This document shows, one piece after another, positions 25,878 through 34,074 of a stretch of 64,000 bases of DNA (the first letter of the stretch is position 1; every line of letters begins with the position of its first letter). The stretch spans positions 293,341 to 357,340 of the forward strand of contig NZ_JAANYN010000003.1 in assembly GCF_011290685.1 (NCBI RefSeq), given 5' to 3'. The translations under genes and the position numbers were made by a program. This DNA comes from Cyclobacterium plantarum. GTDB lineage: Bacteria; Bacteroidota; Bacteroidia; Cytophagales; Cyclobacteriaceae. Below the pieces are notes generated by a model. The model saw only the letters and a list, made by a program, of their open reading frames with translations, was not told the origin of the DNA and ran no database searches.

Positions 25878-27470
25878 ATGAACAACCTGAAAAAACAATT
25901 ATTAAAAAAAGATATTAAGGGAAATACCAGAAGGGCTTTCATTGCCAGGTTTTCGGCTGGTGCTTTAGTGACGGCATGCTTGCCATACATTGCCAATGGG
26001 AGTGATAAACGTTTGCTTATCAGGGAATTTGATCCTGCTGCAGAACCTGCTGAGATTCATTATAAATCTGTGACCTCCATAGCTGAAATGATTCGCAAAA
26101 AAGAAGTGTCAGCATTGGAAGTGGTTCAGGCACATATTGATAGAATCGATGACATAAATTACCAGCTGAATGCAGTGGTAATGGAATGCTTCGACAGAGC
26201 TCTTGAAGAAGCAAAAAGGGCAGATCAATTCATGGCGAAAGGAAGTTCCACTGGTTTGTTACATGGTGTACCCATGACGATCAAAGACTCTTTTATGACT
26301 AAAGGAGTGGTGAGCACTGGTGGCACTATTGGTAAAATGAACCATGTCCCTGAGGAAGACGCGACAGTTGTAGCCCGGGTGAGAGAAGCAGGAGGCATAT
26401 TATTGGGCAAAACCAATACTCCGGAGTTCACGCTCATTGGAGGTGTTTTGGGAGTCAACTCTACCAATAACATCATCTATGGCATCAGTAAAAACCCTTA
26501 TGATTTTAACAAAAGTACATCTGGAAGTAGCGGAGGTGCCGGCGCCATAGTGGCATCTGGTGGAGCTTCATTTGATGTGGGTACTGATTGGGGAGGAAGT
26601 GTGAGAGGGCCTTCCTGTACCAATGGAATAGCTGGTTTAAAGCCAACATCGGTTAGGTTGCCCCGTACTGGACATATTGTAGATTATGGTGGGCTTTTTG
26701 ATCCCTGGCAGCAGCCCGGACCCATGGCCAGATATGTGAAGGACCTGGATTTACTTACCCCTATCATGGCTAGCCCTGATTTTAGAGATGCGGCAGTTGT
26801 GCCTATGCCCTGGCCGGACTATAAAGAAGTAGATTTAGGTAAACTAAAAGTGGCATTTTTTCCAGAAAACGGAATAGCCAATACAGACCTGGCTACCATT
26901 GAAACAGTTAAAATAGCGGCAAAATGGATGGATGAGGTAGCTATGGAAGTCAAAGAGGATTGTCCCAAAGACCTACTGGTTGAGTTGGGAACCATCAGGC
27001 GGGAATTGATAATCGGGGATGGCTGGCAATGGCTTAAAAGAGCTACCGAGCGGGCAGGCTCTAAGACTTATGGAGCCTCTCTGAGAGAAAGACTTGCAGA
27101 ACAGGGGAATGTAATTAGCACGGCTGAATACACCAAGCTATTGGAAATGCAGGATGCCAACAGGAGCAAAATGCTCCAATGGTTTGCCCAATATGATGTG
27201 ATCATTTGCCCCGCAACTAATTCTGCAGCCGGAGACATTAATAGTGGATTTAATGAATCATCAAGGTATATGGATAATCCCGGGGAGAGTTACACCAAGC
27301 CTTTTAACACCTGTGGATGGCCTGGAGCAGTGGTCAGGTGTGGACAAAATAAAGATGGCTTGCCTATAGGCGTGCAGGTAGTGGCTCAGCCCTGGAGAGA
27401 GGATGTGGCCCTGGCAGTAGCCAGTTACCTTGAGTTAAAGTCAGGTGGTTGGAAAAAGCCTCCCATCTAA
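25878..27470 (+). CDS. Tat-exported amidase-signature enzyme, subtype B (first copy)
   Basis: 530 residues with a twin-arginine motif (NTRRAFI, residues 16-22). Triad K136, S217 and S241 in MTIKDS, SGSSGG and GGSVR, all present. Compared with subtype A it has an insertion of about ten residues after TPEFTL (GGVLGVNSTNN), the segment PTSVRLPRTGHIVDYGG, the linker DAAVVPMPWPD and a GDGW motif in the C-terminal half. These are shared with the fourth amidase. It starts 37 bases after the previous stop, so cotranscription is likely. It should act in the periplasm on an amide. The substrate pocket probably differs from subtype A, but that is inferred only from the sequence differences. Confidence 0.9.
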   Translation: MNNLKKQLLKKDIKGNTRRAFIARFSAGALVTACLPYIANGSDKRLLIREFDPAAEPAEIHYKSVTSIAEMIRKKEVSALEVVQAHIDRIDDINYQLNAVVMECFDRALEEAKRADQFMAKGSSTGLLHGVPMTIKDSFMTKGVVSTGGTIGKMNHVPEEDATVVARVREAGGILLGKTNTPEFTLIGGVLGVNSTNNIIYGISKNPYDFNKSTSGSSGGAGAIVASGGASFDVGTDWGGSVRGPSCTNGIAGLKPTSVRLPRTGHIVDYGGLFDPWQQPGPMARYVKDLDLLTPIMASPDFRDAAVVPMPWPDYKEVDLGKLKVAFFPENGIANTDLATIETVKIAAKWMDEVAMEVKEDCPKDLLVELGTIRRELIIGDGWQWLKRATERAGSKTYGASLRERLAEQGNVISTAEYTKLLEMQDANRSKMLQWFAQYDVIICPATNSAAGDINSGFNESSRYMDNPGESYTKPFNTCGWPGAVVRCGQNKDGLPIGVQVVAQPWREDVALAVASYLELKSGGWKKPPI

Positions 27471-27609
27471 ATAATTTCATTTCAAAAATACTTCTACTGA
27501 TAATTGAAATTACCACAGCATTTTAATCAAACCTAATGGATCACCATCAATAAGTTGAAACAGGAAGGTGTAAAAATAATTATTCCAACCAATACTAATC
27601 CAAAACCAA

Positions 27610-29124
27610 ATGAAAAAGCAAACCACCAACAACCGAAGGAAATTTATTACAACGCTGGGAATGGGATCCCTGGGCTCAATGTTGCCTGCCTATGGTCAGC
27701 TGCTTCCGGAGGGAGTAGTGCTACCTCAGCAACAATTTGTTTCCTTGGATGAAACAGATGAACTTTTATACATGTCAGCTACAAAAGTGGCTGAAATGAT
27801 CAGGAATAAAGAAATAAGCAGCCAGGAAGTTGTGGAGAGCTGTCTGGCAAGAATAGATGAGGTTAATCCCCAAATCAATGCCGTCGTACAGCTAGCCCGG
27901 GAACGAGCGCTTTTGGAAGCCAAGGCGGCAGATGAAGCGGTTATGGCAGGCAAAACATTGGGTCTGCTCCATGGTGTGCCTATGACGATAAAAGATTCGT
28001 TTGACACGGCTGGAATTATTTCAACTGCCGGTACCTTGGGGCGCAAGGATTATATGCCAGGCAAAGACGCTACGGTAGTTGCCAGACTGCGGGAGGAGGG
28101 GGCCATATTGCTGGGCAAGACCAATACCCCCGAATTCACCATGTCATATCTTACCTCTAATCTTATATACGGTCAAACACTAAATCCTTACGACCTCACC
28201 CGTCACCCATCAGGGAGCAGTGGCGGAGCAGCTGCTATTCTTGCATCTGGCGGTTCTTATTTTGACATAGGAACAGATTCCGGTGGTAGTGTACGGGCTC
28301 CTGCCCACGTCTGTGGTTTGGCCAGTATCAAGCCTACCAGCGGAAGGATACCTCAGACAGGCCATTTACCTGGTTATGGTGATCGCTATGGTTGTTATCA
28401 ACAACCAGGTCCAATGGCCAGGAGAGTGGAAGATTTGTATTTGTTGTTATCCATACTTTCAGGTCCTGATCAAATGGATGCGAGCATAAGCCCGGTGCCA
28501 CTTTATGACCCTGCCGAGGTGGATTTTTCAAAACTGAGAATAGCTTATTACACTACAAACGATGTGGCAGAGCCTATTCCTGAAATCAAAAAAATGGTGG
28601 TTGATTGCGCCAACCAACTCAGACCATCGGTTAGCAGCGTAGACGAAGCAAGACCACCTGTTCTTCAAGAACTTTCCGAGAAAAGGAGTGAGCTAAACAG
28701 CGCAGATGGTAAAGCTCACATCAAGCGACTTATTAAGGCTTGCGGTACTACCGTAATTTCACCCAATCTCAATATTTCTGGTGAAGTAGTTTCTGGCTCA
28801 CAATACACCAAACTGGTGGAGGAGATAGATGCCCTTAAAAGTAAAATGCTTCATTTTATGGATGACTTTGATATACTGCTTTGTCCGGTTACCTCCACAG
28901 CAGCCATGAAATTGGATGCCGAAAGAATACCGGGCCACTGGTATACATCAGAATATAATGCCACCGGATGGCCAGCCGCGGTGGTACGTGCAGGCACTTC
29001 AAATGAGGGTTTACCGCTTGGAATACAAATTGTCGGAAAGCCCTGGACGGAAGATAAAGTGCTGGCGGTAGCTGCTGATTTGGAGCGGAAATTTGGAGGG
29101 TACTCCAAGCCAGAAAATATATAA
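27610..29124 (+). CDS. Tat-exported amidase-signature enzyme, subtype A (second copy)
   Basis: 504 residues, twin-arginine signal NNRRKFITTLG (7-17). Triad K128 (MTIKDS), S203 (SGSSGG) and S227 (GGSVR). It resembles the first amidase of the locus in lacking the insertion after TPEFT, in the SADG motif (NSADGKAHIKRL against SSADGRAWVGRL) and in the GPDQMDASISPVP linker, so I call it subtype A. A 139-base gap without a terminator separates it from the amidase before it. An upstream Met at 27555 is in a different frame and has no support. Periplasmic carboxamide hydrolysis is expected; substrate unknown. Confidence 0.9.
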   Translation: MKKQTTNNRRKFITTLGMGSLGSMLPAYGQLLPEGVVLPQQQFVSLDETDELLYMSATKVAEMIRNKEISSQEVVESCLARIDEVNPQINAVVQLARERALLEAKAADEAVMAGKTLGLLHGVPMTIKDSFDTAGIISTAGTLGRKDYMPGKDATVVARLREEGAILLGKTNTPEFTMSYLTSNLIYGQTLNPYDLTRHPSGSSGGAAAILASGGSYFDIGTDSGGSVRAPAHVCGLASIKPTSGRIPQTGHLPGYGDRYGCYQQPGPMARRVEDLYLLLSILSGPDQMDASISPVPLYDPAEVDFSKLRIAYYTTNDVAEPIPEIKKMVVDCANQLRPSVSSVDEARPPVLQELSEKRSELNSADGKAHIKRLIKACGTTVISPNLNISGEVVSGSQYTKLVEEIDALKSKMLHFMDDFDILLCPVTSTAAMKLDAERIPGHWYTSEYNATGWPAAVVRAGTSNEGLPLGIQIVGKPWTEDKVLAVAADLERKFGGYSKPENI

Positions 29125-29364
29125 TAACATTACTTTACTGATGGGTCTGAATAGCCGTATTGCCAATTCGATTTTATAAATCAACCCGATCAATCCACAG
29201 GTTAATACAGGAATTTGATCATTCCGTTTATCAACCAGAGGATGAGTGGAACATCTTATTTTATGCGCAATTCGGCATTTGTACTTAAAAAAAAGTAAAG
29301 GTGAATTTTCAAGATCTACTTCATTAGAATTCAATAGATTATAAAATATTAAAAACGTCACCAA
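29125..29364. other. Spacer between amidase genes three and four
   Basis: 240 bases, AT-rich toward the 3' end. No terminator hairpin, TAnnTTTG box or short gene is visible. It is the longest gap inside the amidase run and is where an internal promoter would have to be. Confidence 0.4.
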
Positions 29365-30948
29365 ATGAAAAAGAATATATTAAAGCAAGCCGGAAGTATT
29401 CAGTCAAGGAGAAAATTTTTGTCATTGATTGGTGCTGGCAGCGCCACGGCAATGACTTTTTCAACTTCTAACCTAACGGCCGCCAGCTTAAAGCCCTCTT
29501 CTACTCAATATCTTGCTTCAAAAGACAAGACAGATGATTTAATCTATATGTCAGCGGTAAAGCTTTCAGAGATGATCAGGACCAAAAAAGTTTCATCAGT
29601 GGAACTGACACAAGCCTATATCGATCGCATTGAAGATGTTAATTATCACCTCAATGCAGTAGTGATGCAGTGTTTTGACCGGGCCATGGATGAAGCCAAA
29701 GCAGCCGACGCCGCATTAAAGAAAAAACAATTAATGGGGCCACTCCACGGTGTTCCCATGACCCTTAAAGACTCTTTCGAAGCTGAGGGTGTAATCAGTA
29801 CAGGTGGCACACTTGGCAGAATCGATTACGTTGGTAAAAAAGATGCTACTGTGCTCGCCAGAATGAGAAACAATGGGGCCATATTGATAGGAAAAACCAA
29901 TACACCGGAATTTACCCTTGCAGGAGGTGGTATGCGAGGGGTACGTACCACGGGTAATATTATTTACGGACTTAGTAAAAACCCGTACGACCTTACAAGA
30001 GGTACATCTGGAAGTAGCGGAGGAGCGGGTTCTATTGTAGCTGCAGGCGGCTCGGGTTTTGACATTGGAACAGACTGGGGAGGTAGTGTTAGGTTGCCTT
30101 CCAGCACAAATGGAATAGCCGGACTCAAACCTACAAGCGTGAGATGTCCCCGCACCGGTCATATTGTAGATTATGGAGGAGTATTTGATTCCTGGCAACA
30201 GCCTGGCCCTATGGCTCGCAGGGTCGAAGACCTGATTATGCTTACGCCACTGATGAGTGGTCCGGACGGTATGGACGCAGCTGTAGTACCCATGCCCTGG
30301 CCCGATCCTGCGCTAATTGATATCAAAAAGCTTAAAGTCGCCTTTTATCCCTCCAACCTTATTGCGGATACTGCGGAGGAGACCCAAAATACCATCAGGC
30401 AAGCAGCCAAATGGATGGAAGAAGCTGGAGCAGAAGTCAACGAGGATATGCCATTGGAAATTTTTACCGAGCTTGGTGAAATCAGAAGAGAGTTGGTTGC
30501 CGGAGATGGTTGGGCATTTCTTAAAAGGGCTGGTGATTTGCATGGAAGCAAAACCCTTAGTGAATCCATTCAAAATAGACTAGACAATGGAAATCCAATC
30601 TCAGCAGATCGCTATTCGGAACTTTTAACGCTTCAGGATAAAAATAGATCAAGGATGCTTCAGTGGTTTCAAAAATATGATGTGATTCTTTGTCCTACTA
30701 CTGCCACTCCAGCAGAAGAGATCGACCAGGGTATTGGCAGTGAATGGACCAGTAGCAAACCTGGGGCAAGCTACTGTGGACCTTACAATACGACAGGATG
30801 GCCTGTAACCGTGGTAAGGGCAGATTCAAACGGGGCTTTACCCGTAGGAGTACAATGTGTGGCTCATCCGTGGAGAGAGGATGTTTCATTGGCAGTTGCC
30901 CAATATCTCGAAAGCAGATCCGGAGGCTGGAGAAAACCAATGATTTAA
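29365..30948 (+). CDS. Tat-exported amidase-signature enzyme, subtype B (second copy)
   Basis: 527 residues, twin-arginine signal QSRRKFLSLIG (13-23). Triad K135 (MTLKDS), S217 (SGSSGG) and S241 (GGSVR). It carries the subtype B insertion (GGGMRGVRTTGN), PTSVRCPRTGHIVDYGG, DAAVVPMPWPDP, GDGW and the C-terminus PWREDVSLAVAQYLESRSGG, all close to the second amidase of the locus. The gene order A-B-A-B therefore points to duplication of a two-gene block. All catalytic residues are intact, so both B copies are probably active. Substrate unknown. Confidence 0.9.
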   Translation: MKKNILKQAGSIQSRRKFLSLIGAGSATAMTFSTSNLTAASLKPSSTQYLASKDKTDDLIYMSAVKLSEMIRTKKVSSVELTQAYIDRIEDVNYHLNAVVMQCFDRAMDEAKAADAALKKKQLMGPLHGVPMTLKDSFEAEGVISTGGTLGRIDYVGKKDATVLARMRNNGAILIGKTNTPEFTLAGGGMRGVRTTGNIIYGLSKNPYDLTRGTSGSSGGAGSIVAAGGSGFDIGTDWGGSVRLPSSTNGIAGLKPTSVRCPRTGHIVDYGGVFDSWQQPGPMARRVEDLIMLTPLMSGPDGMDAAVVPMPWPDPALIDIKKLKVAFYPSNLIADTAEETQNTIRQAAKWMEEAGAEVNEDMPLEIFTELGEIRRELVAGDGWAFLKRAGDLHGSKTLSESIQNRLDNGNPISADRYSELLTLQDKNRSRMLQWFQKYDVILCPTTATPAEEIDQGIGSEWTSSKPGASYCGPYNTTGWPVTVVRADSNGALPVGVQCVAHPWREDVSLAVAQYLESRSGGWRKPMI

Positions 30949-31143
30949 AAGCTTTTCTGTCCAGGCTTATCAAAATAAAAATCGGCTGAAATACCACTTA
31001 AAAAAAATCGACCATAGTTCTTTCCTGGGGAAAAGAATTATTCCACTAGGAATAGGATGATGCTATTACCGGTTTGACCTAAGGGGCTTCAGGCCTTTTG
31101 ATAAATTTCATTTACCCGACAAGCAAATAAAAAATAATATCAT

Positions 31144-32298
31144 ATGGAAATTAAAAAGAATTCAAGAAGAGGGTTTTTAGAAAAATCGCTCTACGGTGGT
31201 GCTCTTGCCCTTACCGGATTACCAGGTATGGTACTGGGCAAAGACCTTGCAGACTCACCAGTTAAAAATGGTGTCAATACCTTAAAGAAAATCAAACCGG
31301 ATAAGGTCCTTCGTTCATTTCCTGAAAATATGGTCTGGGGTTATTTTGGGGCTGATGTTCCGGCGAAAATCTCCGTAAAAGAAGGTGAAATCGTAGAGAT
31401 CCATTCGATTAGTACCTCTGGAGTTTCGAGGGAAGACCCGGAAGCTTTTTTCAAAGAAAATAACCTGCCTTTAGATGACCATGCAAAAGAGCTTATTGAT
31501 ATCATAAATAATGTCCCCCCAGAGCCCTCCGGAATTAGGGGGCATATGCTCACCGGGCCTGTTTATATTGAAGGCGCAATGCCCGGTGATAGTATTGAGA
31601 TCCGCATTCATGATGTACGGCTGAGAAGTGACTATGGGGTAAATCACGTAAGGCCTGGCAGCAGAGATGATGTTCCCTTGGAAATCAAAAACCAGGAAAG
31701 CTTTGTTTATAAATACAATAAAAAAAGAACCAGTGCAGAATTTCTTCCCGGGGTAGAAATTCCATTGAAACCGTTTATGGGAGTAATGGCGCTTTCGCCT
31801 CCACCTGAAACGGGACGCGTAAGCTCTATTCCACCCGATTTTTTTGGAGGCAACCTGGATTTGAAGCATTTGGTCAAAGGCACCTCACTCACCTTGCCGG
31901 TGTCTGTAGAAGGCGGACTTTTCACTACCGGAGATGCTCATGGAGCACAAGGAAATGGAGAGGTGAGTGGTACGGCCATAGAAACGTCTATGATATTGGT
32001 GGCCGAGTTCATTATTCACAAAAAGTCCATCCAGATGCCTGTAGCCGAAACGCCGGATCATTTCATTGTTTTTGGGCTAAACCCTGATTTGGACGAGGCA
32101 ATGAAGCAGGCACTTCAGCAATCCGTAGTCTTCATTCATGAAAAACTCGGCTTCACCTATGAGGAAGCAATGTCAATATCCAGTACCGCAGTTGATTTCG
32201 AGGTTACGCAAGTCGTTGATCGCACTGAGGGAGTACACGGAATGATACCTAAGTCCATCTTCACCAACAAAAAATTTGATTATTGGTACTCCTCTTAA
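31144..32298 (+). CDS. Tat-exported acetamidase/formamidase family protein
   Basis: 384 residues with a twin-arginine signal (NSRRGFLEKSL, residues 6-16) and hydrophobic stretch to about 32. The body fits the FmdA/AmdA family, hydrolases of short amides unrelated to the amidase-signature fold: TGPVYIEGAMPGDSIEIRI (137-155) and the hallmark TTGDAHGAQGNGEVSGTAIE (261-280). Most characterized members are cytoplasmic; an exported one inside an amidase locus suggests it handles a small amide released by the other enzymes. A 195-base gap precedes it; the next gene starts 14 bases after its stop. Confidence 0.88.
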   Translation: MEIKKNSRRGFLEKSLYGGALALTGLPGMVLGKDLADSPVKNGVNTLKKIKPDKVLRSFPENMVWGYFGADVPAKISVKEGEIVEIHSISTSGVSREDPEAFFKENNLPLDDHAKELIDIINNVPPEPSGIRGHMLTGPVYIEGAMPGDSIEIRIHDVRLRSDYGVNHVRPGSRDDVPLEIKNQESFVYKYNKKRTSAEFLPGVEIPLKPFMGVMALSPPPETGRVSSIPPDFFGGNLDLKHLVKGTSLTLPVSVEGGLFTTGDAHGAQGNGEVSGTAIETSMILVAEFIIHKKSIQMPVAETPDHFIVFGLNPDLDEAMKQALQQSVVFIHEKLGFTYEEAMSISSTAVDFEVTQVVDRTEGVHGMIPKSIFTNKKFDYWYSS

Positions 32299-32312
32299 AA
32301 CGCACTTATAAT

Positions 32313-34067
32313 ATGACAACCACCAACCAATTTCCGATTTCACCTAAATTCGTTTTCTTTCTTCTTTTGGTGTTTTCTTTCAAGGTAGGCAATGCCCAGG
32401 AAAAGCCTCGTATAGCTATTTTTTCAGGCCCTACTGCAACGATTCAAAATAGTCATCCACTAATCACCAGTAATAAAGCCAGAGAGCAGAACGAACTATC
32501 ATTATTGACAAACGATGAGGGCGAAACGATGCCTTTTGATCGATTGTACTATCAAAAGATAGCAGCTCCCGTAACCTTATACATTGAGATGTTTACCGCC
32601 CATCCCCTGGAAAGCGACGTCAAGGAATTGTATGGGGAGCCTGACGGCTATGTTGATGAAAATGGGAAATTCCGGAAAACCAGGAAATCTCCCTCGGACA
32701 AACCCGTCTTAAAGGTTGAATTAAGGCCAGAAGATGGTCTATACCCCTTGCCGTACATGGCAGTTCAGGCCGACGGCAAACCCTGGGATGCCACGGCTGC
32801 GTATCCAGGAGCACCGTTTTCAGCGTCCAGACAAACATTCTACCCCAATGCCTCCAGAATTTTCGAAGAGATTGAGCGAAACGGCGGTAATATTTATGGG
32901 GTTGCCGACTATGACTTCTACAGACCGGCTCCGGCAGGGGGATATACCAAAGGTTTGCCAGCTGAAGATCGAACCGATACTGGTGATGGGGATATTCCAC
33001 CTGAAACGTTGGGTAAGGACTTTTTCACTTATGGCCCCTACGGTGCCTCTCAAAACCGGATGCAATTGGCAAAAGCTACCAACATGGTGCAGGAGGTAAT
33101 GGCTTCAGGTGAGTACGATGGCTCTATCTGGCTTGAGGGAAGCCCCAGTATTGAAAATACTTCCTATTGGATGGGTTTACTTATCGATTCGAAAGCCCCA
33201 CTGGTATTTAATGCTGCGCAACGGATGCGTGGACTGGTGAGTGCCGATGGAGATCAGAACATTATCGACGGTATCAATTACATTTCTTCCGGAGTATGGG
33301 CGGATGAAAACGGGATAACCCGGGTCGGTTCAGTGATGATCCAGGATCAAATAATATTTTCTTCCCGGGAAGTACAAAAGGGAGATGCAAGGCCAGGAGG
33401 ATATGTGACCACAGGAGGTTATGGCGGTATTATAGGATCCATGGGCTATGGACCTAAATTGACATTTCTTCCTTTGAGGAAGCATACTCACCTTTCGGAA
33501 GTAAACTTCACTAGAATTCCCAAAACTGTTCCAGGTATATCGGTTTCAGAAGCAGGTTCCATTGCAAATGTTGAGGTTGCGGTAAAAGATGCCGGGGGCA
33601 AGCTGATTCCTGAGTCCATGCCGATGGTTTCGATCTTCAAAAGTGCCCGTTGGAAAACGGAAGATGATGGCAGTGATGACCCCTCTGGTGAAATAGATAT
33701 TCTTGCCAGAATAAACGACAATCTAAAAAAATATCCGCTAGCTGGTTTTGTTGGAGAGGGAATGGCCCCTTATGGCTCCATGATAGCACCAATGGATGCA
33801 GCCTTAGAATTAGCTGCACTGCATGGATATCCAGTACTTAAAGCAGCTAGAGGTAATGCAGATGGGTTTATGAATACTGATCCCGATAATTTGTTTATCG
33901 AGGGCCACAATACCACATCCACCAAAGGCAGAGTCCTTTTAATGGCTTGTATCCTTCGATATGGAACTTATCCACCTGCAAAGGATCCGTTAAATCCAAC
34001 GGCGAAAGAATTGGAGGCCATCAAAGCCAAGATCAAATTGTATCAGGAAGTTTTTCACACCCACTAA
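32313..34067 (+). CDS. Secreted asparaginase-fold protein with altered catalytic motif
   Basis: 584 residues from the ATG at 32313, with a Sec signal peptide ending VGNAQ (about 29). The middle and end match the type II L-asparaginase layout: LEGSPSIENTSYW (274-286) where asparaginases have HGTDTMEETAYF, then PLVFNAAQRMRGLVSADGDQN (the run begins near 296) for the GAMRP...SADG segment, a conserved Lys at 356 in VQKGDARPGGYVTTGGYG, and AALHGYPVLKAARGNADG for the C-terminal domain. The first Thr loop may be SGPTATIQ (38-45). The second catalytic Thr-Asp is replaced by Ser-Pro, and about 150 extra residues separate the two loops, so activity on asparagine is doubtful. Fold assignment is moderately sure; function unknown. 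The frame opens at 32283, overlapping the previous gene; the later Met suits the signal peptide. Confidence 0.7.
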   Translation: MTTTNQFPISPKFVFFLLLVFSFKVGNAQEKPRIAIFSGPTATIQNSHPLITSNKAREQNELSLLTNDEGETMPFDRLYYQKIAAPVTLYIEMFTAHPLESDVKELYGEPDGYVDENGKFRKTRKSPSDKPVLKVELRPEDGLYPLPYMAVQADGKPWDATAAYPGAPFSASRQTFYPNASRIFEEIERNGGNIYGVADYDFYRPAPAGGYTKGLPAEDRTDTGDGDIPPETLGKDFFTYGPYGASQNRMQLAKATNMVQEVMASGEYDGSIWLEGSPSIENTSYWMGLLIDSKAPLVFNAAQRMRGLVSADGDQNIIDGINYISSGVWADENGITRVGSVMIQDQIIFSSREVQKGDARPGGYVTTGGYGGIIGSMGYGPKLTFLPLRKHTHLSEVNFTRIPKTVPGISVSEAGSIANVEVAVKDAGGKLIPESMPMVSIFKSARWKTEDDGSDDPSGEIDILARINDNLKKYPLAGFVGEGMAPYGSMIAPMDAALELAALHGYPVLKAARGNADGFMNTDPDNLFIEGHNTTSTKGRVLLMACILRYGTYPPAKDPLNPTAKELEAIKAKIKLYQEVFHTH

Positions 34068-34074
34068 GAAGATA

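Noticed and set aside
27555-27752. 65-codon frame overlapping the start of the third amidase
   Set aside because: It is out of frame with the amidase, ends inside it, and has no features of its own.
32313-34067. Calling the asparaginase-fold gene ansB
   Set aside because: The catalytic Thr-Asp pair is missing and a large insertion is present, so asparaginase activity is not supported.
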